Part shown: positions 27,903-37,831 of the stretch, in pieces
Layout: the number at the start of each line of letters is the position of its first letter
Position numbering within the stretch: position 1 is the stretch's first letter
Origin: JAOUEA01 sp963825685
Lineage (GTDB): Bacteria; Actinomycetota; UBA4738; HRBIN12
Direction: 5' to 3'
Assembly: GCA_963825685.1 (NCBI GenBank)
Contig: CAWGUD010000012.1
Span: forward strand, 15,383-79,382
DNA: 64,000 bases
Position numbers and translations under genes: made by a program
The notes under the pieces: model-generated
Seen by the model: only the letters and a program-made list of their open reading frames with translations
Told to the model about the DNA's origin: nothing
The model's database searches: none

Positions 27903-28660
27903 TGAGCTTCGACCTCCCCGCCACTTCCTACGACCGGTTCATGGGCCGCTACTCGGCGAAGCTCGCTCCGCGATTCTGCGAGTTCGCAGCCATCCGTGCC
28001 GGAGAACGGGTGCTCGACGTGGGATGCGGGCCGGGGGCCCTCACGGCCGAGCTCATCCGAGTGGTCGGCCACGAAGCCGTGTCGGCGGTCGACCCATCCG
28101 AGCCGTTCGTCACGGCGGCACGGAGTCGAAATCCTGGTGTGGATGTTCGGCTCGCGTCGGCGGAGGACCTGCCGTACCCGAACGACATGTTCGACGCCGC
28201 GTGCGCGCAACTCGTGGTCCATTTCATGGCCGATCCCGTTGCCGGGCTGGCTGAGATGGCACGCGTGACCCGGCCGGCCGGCCACGTGGTGGCGTCCGTC
28301 TGGGACTTCGCGGGCGACCGAGCTCCGATCTCCGCGTTCTGGCAGGCAGCTCGCGAGATCCGCCCTGAGGACCAGGACGAATCGGGCCTCGCCGGTGCCC
28401 GGCGCGGCCATCTCTCGGAGCTGTTCGGCTCGGCGGGGATCGACCGCATCGAGGAAGCGGAGCTCACCGTCCGTTGTGAGCACGAGAGCTTCGACGACTG
28501 GTGGACGCCGTTCACCCTCGGGGTCGGACCCGCGGGCGCCTACGCTCGAACGCTGAGCGACGAGGAACTGGCGAGCGTGCGGGACCGGTGTCGCCGACTC
28601 CTCGGCGACCGACCGTTCACGCTGACGGCAACAGCGTGGGCCGCCCGCGGACGCGTGTGA
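27902..28660 (+). CDS. Class I SAM-dependent methyltransferase
   Basis: 252 residues from ATG 27902, overlapping the cyclase stop by 1 nt. Motif I VLDVGCGPGALTAEL, motif II SAVDPSEPFV and post-motif LPYPNDMFDAACAQLVVHF place it in the UbiE/Coq5-like methyltransferase_11 group. The substrate is unknown. Co-expression with a cyclase suggests a regulated response but says nothing of chemistry. Confidence 0.8.
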   Translation: MSFDLPATSYDRFMGRYSAKLAPRFCEFAAIRAGERVLDVGCGPGALTAELIRVVGHEAVSAVDPSEPFVTAARSRNPGVDVRLASAEDLPYPNDMFDAACAQLVVHFMADPVAGLAEMARVTRPAGHVVASVWDFAGDRAPISAFWQAAREIRPEDQDESGLAGARRGHLSELFGSAGIDRIEEAELTVRCEHESFDDWWTPFTLGVGPAGAYARTLSDEELASVRDRCRRLLGDRPFTLTATAWAARGRV

Positions 28661-28678
28661 GGGGCCCCTAACCTCGTC

Positions 28679-29095
28679 CTATGCCGGCGGCGAGCCCGCG
28701 ATGTTCACCATCCACTGGATGCCGAAGCGATCGACGCACATGCCGAACTCGTCGCCCCACATCTGCTTCTCGAGCGGCATCGCGACGGTGCCGCCGTCGG
28801 AGAGCTTGTCCCAGTAGCCGCGCAGCTCGCCGGCGTCGTCGCCGCTCAACGAGATCGAGATGTTGTCGCCGACGTTGATCGTCGAGCCCGGAGGCCCGTC
28901 GGACGCCATGAGCGTGAAGCCGTTGGGGGCCTCGAGCTGCGCGTGCATCGTTCCGTCGGCGATCGCGGGGTCGTCGGTCCCGTACTCGCCGAACGTATTG
29001 ATCACGAGCTCACCGCCGAAGACGTCGCGATAGAACTCCATCGCCTCGCGGGTGTTGCCATCGAAGTTGAGGTACGGGTTCAGGCGTGACGGCAT
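28679..29095 (-). CDS. VOC family protein, PhnB-like
   Basis: 138 residues from ATG 29095 behind ggagg. The start RLNPYLNFDGNTREAMEFYRD is the PhnB-type glyoxalase/bleomycin-resistance beginning, and WGDEFGMCVDRFGIQWMVNI is the usual end. These small dimeric proteins bind metal or ligand; the function is not known from sequence. Confidence 0.85.
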   Translation of the reverse strand: MPSRLNPYLNFDGNTREAMEFYRDVFGGELVINTFGEYGTDDPAIADGTMHAQLEAPNGFTLMASDGPPGSTINVGDNISISLSGDDAGELRGYWDKLSDGGTVAMPLEKQMWGDEFGMCVDRFGIQWMVNIAGSPPA

Positions 29096-29204
29096 CGTGC
29101 TGACCTCCCAGGGCTCGGATCGGTGGACCCGTCGACGCTATGGGAGCGACGCGGAAACGGTCAAACCGGGACTTCCGGTTCCTTGCCCGCCGTTCGTCGC
29201 GCGA

Positions 29205-29978
29205 TCAGGTGGGCCGTCGGCCGACGAAGCTCTCGGCGCCCACTCCCTCCTCCTCGTCGGCGTAGGGGCTGGCCACCGCGCGCACGTCGACGAACCCGAC
29301 GTCTTCGAGCAGCTCGAACCACGTCGCGCGAGGGAACATGCCGAGACGGTGCACGTCGTGGGCGATGCGGCTCGTGCCGTCGGCCTCGTGCAGCAGGATC
29401 GCGAACTCGTCGACGTACCAGGAGTCGCTCGGGTCGGGGTCGGTGCGCCACTGCACGTAGCGGAGCCCGCGTCCGTCGGCGCCGTCGTGGCCACCCTGGT
29501 GCGTGGCGTCGGCGTAGGCCTCGCGCGTGATGTCGGGCTCGAAGATCGCCGCGCCGCCGGGCCGCAGGTGCGCGAACGCCGTCTCGAACGTCGCGCGCAG
29601 GTCGTGCTCGGTGAGCTGGTAGCTGATCGCGTCGTGCACGAACACCGCGTCGAACGCGCGGCCGTCGAGGCGCAGCGTGCGCATGTCGCCCTGCACGTGC
29701 TCGACCTCGGGGTTGATCGTGCGGCTGAGCTCGAGCATCTGCTCGCTCAGGTCGGTGAGGGTGAGCGTCGCGTGCGCCTTCATGTGGGATGCGCTGTTGC
29801 CGCCACCCGATCCGAGCTCGAGGATCGTCCGCGGCGGCTCCCCGATCGCCTCGGCGAGCACGTCGAGCGCGTGCCGGGCGTCGAGCTCGTAGTCCTCGGG
29901 CGCCGTCAGCAGGTGGAACCACGGCGCGAGCTCCGTGTAGAGCGGGAGCTGATCGTCGTCGTTCGCGGATGCGCTCAT
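29205..29978 (-). CDS. Class I SAM-dependent methyltransferase
   Basis: 257 residues from ATG 29978. Motif I ILELGSGGGNSASHM, LTDLSEQMLELSR and AVFVHDAISYQLTE are clear. A TATCCT box lies 10 nt upstream of the ATG. It is divergent from the Tat-exported propeller gene at 30146; the intervening 167 bp contains two related palindromes, so shared control is likely. Confidence 0.8.
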   Translation of the reverse strand: MSASANDDDQLPLYTELAPWFHLLTAPEDYELDARHALDVLAEAIGEPPRTILELGSGGGNSASHMKAHATLTLTDLSEQMLELSRTINPEVEHVQGDMRTLRLDGRAFDAVFVHDAISYQLTEHDLRATFETAFAHLRPGGAAIFEPDITREAYADATHQGGHDGADGRGLRYVQWRTDPDPSDSWYVDEFAILLHEADGTSRIAHDVHRLGMFPRATWFELLEDVGFVDVRAVASPYADEEEGVGAESFVGRRPT

Positions 29979-30020
29979 GAGGGTGTGGAGGATAGGGAAC
30001 CATGAGGCCGCGTCGCTCTT

Positions 30021-30090
30021 CGATACCGATAGTGATATCGATCGGGCCGAGGGCGTTGCCGGTCCGCCGTGGATACCGATCTCGGTATCG
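30021..30090. promoter_or_regulatory. Pair of palindromic sites in a divergent promoter region
   Basis: GATACCGATAGTGATATC (30022-30039) and GATACCGATCTCGGTATC (30072-30089) share their first nine bases and are 50 bp apart. The second is an 8-bp perfect palindrome with a 2-nt centre. Both lie between divergent starts (29978 and 30146). A close relative occurs at 37832 and 63979. Probably an operator pair. Confidence 0.5.
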
Positions 30091-30131
30091 CCCGATCCAG
30101 CGGCGCCCTGTTCTCCGGGCAACCGGACGGG

Positions 30132-30137
30132 TAGGGT
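30132..30137 (+). promoter_or_regulatory. Leaderless -10 box (TAGGGT)
   Basis: TAGGGT, 8 nt, then ATG 30146. No Shine-Dalgarno. Confidence 0.5.
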
Positions 30138-30145
30138 GTTGCACC

Positions 30146-32458
30146 ATGGGTCCCCCCCTCCACCGGCGCACGGTCCTGAAGGGTGCCCTCGCCGGCCTCG
30201 GTGCCGCCGTCGCCGGTCCGGCGCTCCTCAGGATCAGGCCTGCCGCGGCCGACGTCCCGCCGTCGCTGGTGTTCGAGCTGTCGGGCCTCGACGGCGGAGG
30301 TGGCGTGAACTGCCTCGCGATCTCGCATGACGGGCGGTTGGTGGCCGGTGGCGACAACAACGGCCCGAAGGTCTCGAGCGACGGTGGCCGCTGGACGCCG
30401 GCGATGGGTGGCCTGGCTCGCAGGTCGCTCGCGCCGCCCGCCTCCCTCGCATGGGACCCGTTCGTGCCCGATCGGGTCTGGATGTCGTCCGGCTCGCCGT
30501 CGAGCGCTGAGCCGCACGGCCTCTTCGTCTCGACGAACGGCGGCCTCGACTGGGCGCGGTGCTCTTCGCTTCCCGCGGTGGCGCCGGGATCGAATCGACC
30601 ACGTATCGTCGGGCGCATCATCGCGACGCCCGTGCCCGGGCTCGTGTTCCTCGGCGATGCCAAGGGTGACGTGTGGCGCTGGTCCGGCTTCGGTGACGAC
30701 GGGCGCGACGGCACGATGACCCGGATCGCCTCGTTCGCGGGGGAGGCGGTCACCTCGCTCGTCGCCGATCCGCTCGTGGAGGGCCGGCTGTACGTGGCCA
30801 CCCGCGTGCGGTGCCGCCAGGTCGACGACGCGGACCACGCCGATCCCGACGGCGCCGCCGTGCGGCAGATGGCGGGGACGAACGCCCCCGGTCGCACCGA
30901 GGAGCTCGCCGCCGTCGTGGCGCCGACGGGCGAGGTGCTGCTGTACGCAGCGTGTTGGACCAACGGCGTGAGGCGTTTCGCGGCCTCGGGCGATCCGCTG
31001 GCGAGCTGGTCCCTGGTCACGCCGCAGGGCGGATCCACGCAGTGGTGCGCGGTGGACGCGGTTCGCGCGGGCGACGAGGTCGTCGTCGCGGCGGGCGCCG
31101 CCTCGCCCGCACGGCTCGCGACGTCCGGGTTCGATCCGGTCACGGGCGCGTCGTTCGGATCGGTGTTCCTCTCGCAGGACGCCGGCTCGGGCTGGATCGC
31201 GGTGTGCAGCGGGGTCGAGGGAGAGGGCCGCATCGTGAACGAGACGGGCGGCCCCGGCGGCCCCGCATGGTGGGGCTACCTGCCCGCCGACGCCGGCGGC
31301 CTCTCGGACAACCGCCTCGGAGCCGCGACCTTCATCCCCGAACAACTCGTGATCGACCCCGTCGACGCGTCACGCGTCTTCGCCGCCGGCACCCAAGGCA
31401 TCTTCCGGTTCGACCGCGGCGCGGCGACGTGGTACCCGGCGATGCGCGGGCTGGGCGTGGCCACGAGCACCGTCGTGCGATGCGACCCGAACCGGGCCGG
31501 GCGGGTGATCGTCGGGAACATCGACCATCTCGTGTTCGTGTCCGACGACGGACTCGTGACCGCTCGCAAGAACGAACGCCCGGCGAGCCTGCCGGAGAAC
31601 GTGTTCTCGATCGCGCTCGACACCGGGGCGACGCCCTCGCGCATCTACATGGGCGTCGGCGCCGACGGGAACGCCAACGGTTCCGTGGTGTACGCGTCGT
31701 CGCCGACGGCGGTGTGGCGGTCGCTCGGTCGCCCGGCGGGCACGGCCCAACGCCCGCTCGGGCTCGCCGTGCGGCGCGTGTCCAGCGAGGTCGTGGTCCT
31801 CGCCGCGGTCGAGGGCAAGGGCGTCTACCGGCGACGGTTCGACACCGCCGACCCCCCGAAGGCGCTCTCGAACTGGACGCGGGTGAACGGTGTCGCGATG
31901 AAGAACAAGCAGAGCGGCGACGAGTCGCCGATGTCGTGGACCCACGCCTCGGTCGCCTACCTGTTCGACCGAACGTCGGGACTGTGGCGCTCGCGCGACG
32001 CCGGCGTGTCCTGGCAGCGCATCTGGAGCGTGAAGGACAACGCCGACATGGAAGGCTTCGTCGCGGCCGATCCCGACGACCCCACGGGCGGCACGGTGCT
32101 CGTCTCGATGGGCGTGCGGGGCTCGGCACCAGGTCTCTGGCGGCTGCGCGGATGCCACATCGGCGGCGCCACCGTGGAGAACGGGCAGATCGCCCGGCAG
32201 GCCCTCGAGCGATCGGCCGGCATGCCCTTCTCGACCCCCGGCGTGCTCGCCGTGCGCGGCCAGGGCCGGCTGTGGGTCTACGAGGAGTCCGAGCCGGCCC
32301 TGTACGCCTCGTCGGACGGCGGGGTGACGTGGTCGACGTCGGCCGGGGCCACGTTCGACCGCATGGCGAAGAAGGTCGCGGGCATCGACGTGGCGCCCGA
32401 CGGCACGGTGTACCTGTCGTTGAAGGGCCCCGGGGTGGCCGTCGGGAGATCGGCGTGA
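30146..32458 (+). CDS. Tat-exported sialidase-like/BNR beta-propeller protein
   Basis: 770 residues. The N-terminus HRRTVLKGALAGLGAAVAG is a twin-arginine signal, so the protein is exported folded. The mature part has many propeller blades with Asp-box-like turns (SSDGGRWTP, STNGGLDWAR, SRDAGVSWQRIW, SSDGGVTWSTS), as in VPS10/sialidase-type propellers. No catalytic signature is recognised. The stop overlaps the GTG of the next gene by 3 bases (GTGA), so the two are coupled. Confidence 0.75.
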   Translation: MGPPLHRRTVLKGALAGLGAAVAGPALLRIRPAAADVPPSLVFELSGLDGGGGVNCLAISHDGRLVAGGDNNGPKVSSDGGRWTPAMGGLARRSLAPPASLAWDPFVPDRVWMSSGSPSSAEPHGLFVSTNGGLDWARCSSLPAVAPGSNRPRIVGRIIATPVPGLVFLGDAKGDVWRWSGFGDDGRDGTMTRIASFAGEAVTSLVADPLVEGRLYVATRVRCRQVDDADHADPDGAAVRQMAGTNAPGRTEELAAVVAPTGEVLLYAACWTNGVRRFAASGDPLASWSLVTPQGGSTQWCAVDAVRAGDEVVVAAGAASPARLATSGFDPVTGASFGSVFLSQDAGSGWIAVCSGVEGEGRIVNETGGPGGPAWWGYLPADAGGLSDNRLGAATFIPEQLVIDPVDASRVFAAGTQGIFRFDRGAATWYPAMRGLGVATSTVVRCDPNRAGRVIVGNIDHLVFVSDDGLVTARKNERPASLPENVFSIALDTGATPSRIYMGVGADGNANGSVVYASSPTAVWRSLGRPAGTAQRPLGLAVRRVSSEVVVLAAVEGKGVYRRRFDTADPPKALSNWTRVNGVAMKNKQSGDESPMSWTHASVAYLFDRTSGLWRSRDAGVSWQRIWSVKDNADMEGFVAADPDDPTGGTVLVSMGVRGSAPGLWRLRGCHIGGATVENGQIARQALERSAGMPFSTPGVLAVRGQGRLWVYEESEPALYASSDGGVTWSTSAGATFDRMAKKVAGIDVAPDGTVYLSLKGPGVAVGRSA

Positions 32459-33576
32459 AGTCGATCGGGATCGCCGCAACGCTCGTCGCGATCGTGGTGA
32501 CGGCCGTGCTCGTGCCGGCGGTGCCGGCGTCGTCGGAGGTCGTCGTCCCCGCAGGATTCACGCTCGACCTCGTCACCGATCGACTCACGAAGCCGATCGA
32601 TATCGCCTTCGCGCCCGACGGCCGCCTGTTCGTCGTCGAGCAGGAGGGCCGCGTGCGCATCGTGCAGCCGGACGGGTCGCTCCTGACGTTCCTCGACATC
32701 TCGGCGAAGGTCGACAGCACGGACGAACGCGGGCTGTCGTCGATCGCGTTCGATCCGGCGTTCGCGACGACCGGGCGCGTGTTCCTCGACTACACGCGGG
32801 AGGCGACCGCGACCGTGCCCGCGCACAACCGCGTCGTGCGGGTGAAAGCGAACGGGAACACCGCGGTCCCCGGGAGCGAGCGGCTGATCTTCCGCCTTCC
32901 CGACCAGGACGACACCCACCACCACGGCGGGTCGATGACGTTCGGTGACGACGGGAAGCTCTACATCACCACCGGCGACAACGTGGGCGGCTCGAGTCAC
33001 CTGCTCTCGAACCTGCTCGGGAAGGTGCTGCGCATCAACAAGAGCGGCACGATCCCGAGCACGAACCCCTTCTACCGCACCCTGTCGGCCAAGCACAGGG
33101 CGATCTGGGCTGCCGGCCTGCGGAACCCCTTCAAGATCGCGGAGGACCCCGGCGCGAACCGCCTCTACATCAACGACGTCGGCGATGCCGCGTGGGAGGA
33201 GATCGACCGGGGGGTCGCGGGCGCCAACTACGGGTGGCCGTTGTACGAGGGGCCGGAGACCGACCCCGCGTACACCGACCCGCTCTTCGCGTACGGCCAC
33301 GACGGGGACGCCGCCACCACGGGATGCTCGATCACCGGCGGCGCGTTCTCCCGGGGATCGGCCTTCCCGAGCCACTTCAACGGCGACTACTTCTTCGCCG
33401 ACTTCTGCAACGGGTGGATCCGTAGCTACGACGTCGGCACGGGGGTCGCGAGCGGCTTCCTCACGGGGGCGACCTCGATCGTCGACGTGGCGTTCGGCCC
33501 CGACGGCCGCATGTACTACGTGAGCCGGGGCGCGGCGGGCGCTGCGCCGATCTGGGCGATCGACCACCCCGCGTAG
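32455..33576 (+). CDS. PQQ-dependent sugar dehydrogenase-like protein (GSDH family)
   Basis: 373 residues from GTG 32455, overlapping the upstream stop. Signal peptide (KSIGIAATLVAIVVTAVLV), then the GSDH propeller: GFTLDLVTDRLTKPIDIAF, FVVEQEGRVRIV, HHHGGSMTFGDDGKLYITTG, WAAGLRNPFKIA and NYGWPLYEGPE are strong family motifs, including the catalytic His region. Such enzymes oxidise aldose sugars outside the membrane. It is probably secreted together with the coupled propeller. Confidence 0.85.
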   Translation: MKSIGIAATLVAIVVTAVLVPAVPASSEVVVPAGFTLDLVTDRLTKPIDIAFAPDGRLFVVEQEGRVRIVQPDGSLLTFLDISAKVDSTDERGLSSIAFDPAFATTGRVFLDYTREATATVPAHNRVVRVKANGNTAVPGSERLIFRLPDQDDTHHHGGSMTFGDDGKLYITTGDNVGGSSHLLSNLLGKVLRINKSGTIPSTNPFYRTLSAKHRAIWAAGLRNPFKIAEDPGANRLYINDVGDAAWEEIDRGVAGANYGWPLYEGPETDPAYTDPLFAYGHDGDAATTGCSITGGAFSRGSAFPSHFNGDYFFADFCNGWIRSYDVGTGVASGFLTGATSIVDVAFGPDGRMYYVSRGAAGAAPIWAIDHPA

Positions 33577-33656
33577 CGCGCGCTCACGGCCTGCGCGAGG
33601 TTCGGATAGGCTGCCCGGCGTCACACTGCCCACTCGCCATCACTGGAGGACGACTC

Positions 33657-35966
33657 GTGTTCGCGACGCTCGGACGTTGGTGCTTCCGCAACCGGGGCAA
33701 GGTCGCCCTGCTCTGGCTCGCCGCTTTGATCCTTGGTGGCGTGGCCAGCGGCGTGATCGGCACCGCCTACAGCTCGGAGTTCGCGCTGCCCGACGTGGAG
33801 AGCCGCCGCGGGTTCGACATCCTCGACGAGCACTTCGCCGACTCGAGCGCCGGCGGCGAGGGCGGCACGATCGTCTTCCGCGCGGAGCAGGGCGTCGACG
33901 ACCCCGAGGTCCAGCAGGCGATGAGCGCCTACTTCGAGGAGGTCTCGCAGATCGAGGGCATCACGCTCGTCAGCCCCTACTCGGAGGAGGGCGCCCAGCA
34001 GATCGCCGCGCAGGGTCCCGAGGCCGGGAAGATCGCCTACGCGCAGATCGGGCTGCCCCGCGACGTCACGCTCGAAGAGGCGACGGCGATCGGCGCGGAG
34101 ATCCGGGAGGCGATGCCCGAGATCCCCGGCGTGCAGATCGAGCTGGGCGGCGCGCTGCTCGCCGAGTTCGAGGTGCCGAGCTCGGAGCTGCTCGGCCTCG
34201 CCTTCGCGATCATCGTGCTGATCCTGGCGTTCGGGTCGGTGCTCGCCATGGGACTGCCGATCGGCATCGCGCTCGCCGGCATCGGCGTGGGCACGATCCT
34301 CGCCGGGTTGCTCAGCCACGTGCTGTCGATCCCGGACTTCGCCACCACCGTGGCCGTGATGCTCGGTCTCGGCGTCGGCATCGACTACGCGCTGTTCATC
34401 GTCACCCGATACCGCGAGAACCTGCACAAGGGGGCCTCGGTCGAGGACGCGACGGTCGTGGCGCTCGACACCGCCGGCCGCGCCGTCGCGTTCGCGGCCA
34501 CCACGGTCGTGATCTCGCTGCTCGGCATGCTCCTCATGGGCCTGTCGTTCATCACCGGCCTCGCCGGCGCCGCGGCCGTCGTCGTCTTCGTCACGGCGGT
34601 CGCGTCGCTCACCCTGCTCCCCGCGCTCCTCGGGTTCGCGGGCGAGCGGGTCGAGGTGACACGCTGGCGCGGACTGATCGCCGCGCTGCTCGTGGCCGTG
34701 GGGCTCGCGGGGGTCGCCCTCGCGTTCCAGCCGCTGGCGCTCGTCGGGCTGGCGCTCGCCGCCGTGGTGCTCGTCGCGAGCTTCGCCGTCGCGCCGCTGC
34801 GGCGCGAGGTGCCGCGTCGCGCGCCACGGCCGCTGCGCGAGACGATCCCGTACCGGTGGAGCCGCGTGATCCAGCGGCACCCGGTGGTCGCGGCGCTCGC
34901 CGGCGTGGCGATCCTGCTCGTGCTGGCGATCCCGTTCTTCAGCCTGCGCATGGCGTTCAGTGACGAGGGCAACTACCCGGAGGAGACGACCACCCGCCAG
35001 GCCTACGACCTGTTGGCGCTGGGGTTCGGCCCGGGCTTCAACGGCCCGATGCTGCTCGCCACCGAGATCCCCGAGGGCACCGACCCCGCGGCGCTCGAGG
35101 GCGTCACCGAGGCCCTGGCGGCCGACCCCGGCGTGGCCTTCGTGACGCCCGCGGTCCCGAACGATCCGGCGCAGCCCACCGCGGCGCTGTGGCGGCTGTT
35201 CCCGACGACCGCCCCGCAGGACGAGGCGACCACCGAGCTGGTCGAGCGCCTGCGCGACGAGGTGCTGCCCGCCGCGGAGGGGGACACCGGGCTCGACGTC
35301 GCGGTGTCGGGCGGGGTCGCCGCGTCGGTCGACTTCTCGGAGTACCTGACCGAGCGGATGCCGCTGTTCATCGGCGTGGTGCTGCTGCTGTCGTTCCTGC
35401 TGCTGATGCTGGTGTTCCGGTCGCTGCTGGTGCCGCTGAAGGCGGTGATCATGAACCTGCTGTCGATCGCCGCGGCGTACGGCGTGGCCACGGCCGTCTT
35501 CCAGTGGGGATGGTTCGGCAGCGTGCTCAACATCGAGCCCGCGCCGATCGAGCCGTTCGTGCCGATGATGATGTTCGCGATCGTGTTCGGGCTCTCGATG
35601 GACTACGAGGTGTTCCTGCTGTCGCGGATCCGCGAGGAGTACCTGCGCACGGGGGACAGCCGTCTCTCGGTCGCCGACGGCCTGGCGGCCACCGCCCGGG
35701 TGATCACGGCGGCGGCCGCGATCATGGTCGTGGTGTTCGGCAGCTTCATCGGGGAGAGCGACCGCATCGTGAAGCTGTTCGGCGTGGGGCTCGCGAGCGC
35801 GGTGTTCCTCGACGCCACGATCGTGCGGATGCTGCTGGTGCCGGCCACGATGGAGCTGCTCGGCGACCCGAACTGGTGGCTGCCGAAGTGGCTGGACCGG
35901 GCGCTCCCGAAGGTCGCGGTGGAGGGCGAGGACCTGCTGCTGGAGCCCGAGCTCGAGAGGGTGTGA
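33657..35966 (+). CDS. MMPL/RND family membrane transporter
   Basis: 769 residues from GTG 33657 behind ggagga, with a TAGGCT box at 33607-33612. It has two halves, each with an extracytoplasmic domain and a membrane bundle. The MMPL signatures are GLGVGIDYALFIVTRYREN in the first half and GLSMDYEVFLLSRIREEY in the second, with the Asp-Tyr pairs of the proton relay. It probably exports lipids or hydrophobic compounds using the proton gradient. It is a single-gene unit. Confidence 0.9.
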   Translation: MFATLGRWCFRNRGKVALLWLAALILGGVASGVIGTAYSSEFALPDVESRRGFDILDEHFADSSAGGEGGTIVFRAEQGVDDPEVQQAMSAYFEEVSQIEGITLVSPYSEEGAQQIAAQGPEAGKIAYAQIGLPRDVTLEEATAIGAEIREAMPEIPGVQIELGGALLAEFEVPSSELLGLAFAIIVLILAFGSVLAMGLPIGIALAGIGVGTILAGLLSHVLSIPDFATTVAVMLGLGVGIDYALFIVTRYRENLHKGASVEDATVVALDTAGRAVAFAATTVVISLLGMLLMGLSFITGLAGAAAVVVFVTAVASLTLLPALLGFAGERVEVTRWRGLIAALLVAVGLAGVALAFQPLALVGLALAAVVLVASFAVAPLRREVPRRAPRPLRETIPYRWSRVIQRHPVVAALAGVAILLVLAIPFFSLRMAFSDEGNYPEETTTRQAYDLLALGFGPGFNGPMLLATEIPEGTDPAALEGVTEALAADPGVAFVTPAVPNDPAQPTAALWRLFPTTAPQDEATTELVERLRDEVLPAAEGDTGLDVAVSGGVAASVDFSEYLTERMPLFIGVVLLLSFLLLMLVFRSLLVPLKAVIMNLLSIAAAYGVATAVFQWGWFGSVLNIEPAPIEPFVPMMMFAIVFGLSMDYEVFLLSRIREEYLRTGDSRLSVADGLAATARVITAAAAIMVVVFGSFIGESDRIVKLFGVGLASAVFLDATIVRMLLVPATMELLGDPNWWLPKWLDRALPKVAVEGEDLLLEPELERV

Positions 35967-36030
35967 GCGGCCCAACGCCCGAGCTACGTCACCAACGCCT
36001 CACGGTCCGAGGAGCTCGCTCGAAACATAC

Positions 36031-37351
36031 CTAGACGGAGTCCGCCAGGAACCCGGTCAGCACGCCGCCCTCGCCGGTGACCCCGCCTCCGCGCGCGTAT
36101 ACGACGAGCGACGACTGACCGCAGGTCCGGCCACCAGGGTTCGCCACCCGGCAGCCGTCCGCGCCATGCGGGTATGCACCGACCGCCGCACCACAGCCGG
36201 TAGCCGAGGACTCGACGCTCCTGCGTCACGGCGAAGCCGTTCCCGGACCCGCTCACCTCGAAGATGCGTTGCCGGAACCGATCGGACCAGGCCGGCCGGC
36301 ATCGCTCGTCGCAGTCGATCGGGAACACCGCGACCCGGTGATCGCGGTACGACGACGCCACCACCCATCGGTCGGTGACGTGGTCGACGTCCAACCCGCC
36401 GGGCATCCGCGCGGTCCACGCCGGCTGACATGGATCGGTGCAGTCGACCGGCCAGGCGACGATGCCCCCCAGCGACGTCGTGAAGGCGAGCCCCGGGCCG
36501 GGCACCGGTGCCTGGTCGTTGAAGGCGGTCGATGCCGTCCACACGGGCTCGCACGGCAGGGTGCACCCCTCGTCGTAGGCGACGACCTCCCTCGGTTCCC
36601 CACCCGAGCTGAACACGATGCGCCCGTCGACCACCGCAGGCGGCGTCGGGTTGTCGCCGCGTCGAGCCCGGAACGCCAGCCCGCATGCGCCGCCGGAGGC
36701 GCAGTCGAGCGAGATCCCGTACAGCCTCGGGTTCATCACGAAGTACGCGACGTCGTTCGCGATCTCGATGTGGACGAGCAGCCAGCTCCGCCGCTCACGC
36801 GTGAAGGCATAGGACGGCTCGCACGGGTCGGTACAGGAAGCGGGGAAGACGGCCAGCCCTGCCTCCCGTCGTTCGCTGATGAGCGCGACGATCGCGCCGT
36901 CGTGCACCGTGGGTGCGTGGTAGCGGCCCTCGGCCGTCCACGTCGGTTCGCAGACGCCTCCGTCGCTGCGGCAGTCCTCGGGGAACACGGCCAGCCGGTC
37001 GTCCCCGTTCGCGATCGCCACGAGCCCATCGCCGGCGCCGACCTCGTACGCGTCGAACCGCTGCACAGGCAGTGCCGTGCGCCACAGGGGTTCGCATGTC
37101 GGATCGCAGGCACGCGGGAAGACCGTCGCACCACGGCTCGTGCCGACGACGACGAGCTCGTCGGTGAACGCGGGGTCGAAGATGGCCGAGCCGTGCCGCA
37201 CCTCGGCCGTCCAGGTCGGGTCTCGGGGCAGGTCGCCCCAGGCCACCAGCGGCGGCGAGGTCCCGGCGCTCGCCGAGGTCGCGGGCAGGTTCCAGAGCAG
37301 CGCGATCGCGACGAGGGTCGCGACGAAGGGGATGCGAAGTCGGCGCTCCAT
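36031..37351 (-). CDS. Secreted cysteine-stapled beta-propeller, copy 1 (3' frameshift)
   Basis: Start ATG 37351, signal peptide MERRLRIPFVATLVAIALLW. The mature protein has about eight blades, each ending in a Cys pair plus Pro-x-Trp (CDPTCEPLW, CTDPCEPSY, CTLPCEPVW, CDERCRPAW and so on), implying one disulfide per blade. Compared with the copy at 61919-63235, one extra base near 36115 shifts the end, so the open frame runs on to 35984; the native stop is at 36031. The length 1321 equals the second copy (1317) plus one codon and one base. Function unknown. Confidence 0.75.
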
Positions 37352-37434
37352 GAGGGCTCCTCGGGTGGGTTCCGTCCGAAGGGAACCACAGCCACCATGG
37401 GGGAGCCAAGTCCTGCGGGATCATCCGGTGCGCG
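36031..37434. repeat. Dispersed direct repeat of about 1.4 kb, copy 1
   Basis: Matches 61919-63319 at roughly 95 percent by eye, in the same orientation, covering the stapled-propeller gene and its upstream region to the sequence GATCATCCGGTGCGCG. The adjacent VOC gene (37464-37823) belongs to the same unit, since its remnant follows copy 2. Confidence 0.8.
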
Positions 37435-37463
37435 ATCTGGCTCGGTGTGGGACGCTCGTGGTC

Positions 37464-37823
37464 ATGGAGCGAGTCGAGGGCATCGGAGGCTTCTTCTTCA
37501 CGGCGAGCGACCCGGACGCGCTCGCGGCCTGGTACCAGGAGCACCTCGGCATCGAGCCGCCTCCGACCTCGTACGACGGGGCCGTCTGGACGCAGCGCGA
37601 GGGCCCGACCGTGTTCGCGCCGTTCCCGGCCGAGGACAACCCCTACGTCGGGCCGACCGGGTGGGGCATCAACTTCCGGGTGCACGATCTCGACGCGATC
37701 GTGTCGCAGCTACAGGCGGCCGGAATCGACGTCGCGATCGACCCCGAGGCGTACCCGAACGGGCGGTTCGCGCAGCTGCGGGATCCGGAAGGAAACGCGA
37801 TCCAGCTCTGGCAGCAGGTCTAG
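37464..37823 (+). CDS. VOC family (glyoxalase-fold) protein
   Basis: 119 residues from ATG 37464. MERVEGIGGFFFTASDPDAL, AWYQEHLGI and DPEGNAIQLWQQ are standard glyoxalase/bleomycin-resistance motifs, including the Glu near the end. It is divergent from the stapled-propeller gene. A remnant of this gene, with a 102-bp internal deletion and no start, lies beyond the second propeller copy at 63321-63370. Confidence 0.85.
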   Translation: MERVEGIGGFFFTASDPDALAAWYQEHLGIEPPPTSYDGAVWTQREGPTVFAPFPAEDNPYVGPTGWGINFRVHDLDAIVSQLQAAGIDVAIDPEAYPNGRFAQLRDPEGNAIQLWQQV

Positions 37824-37831
37824 AGGGAGCC

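Noticed and set aside
33621..35975. Minus-strand open frame of 784 codons opposite the MMPL gene
   Set aside because: Arg/Glu/His-rich low-complexity shadow of a well-supported transporter gene.
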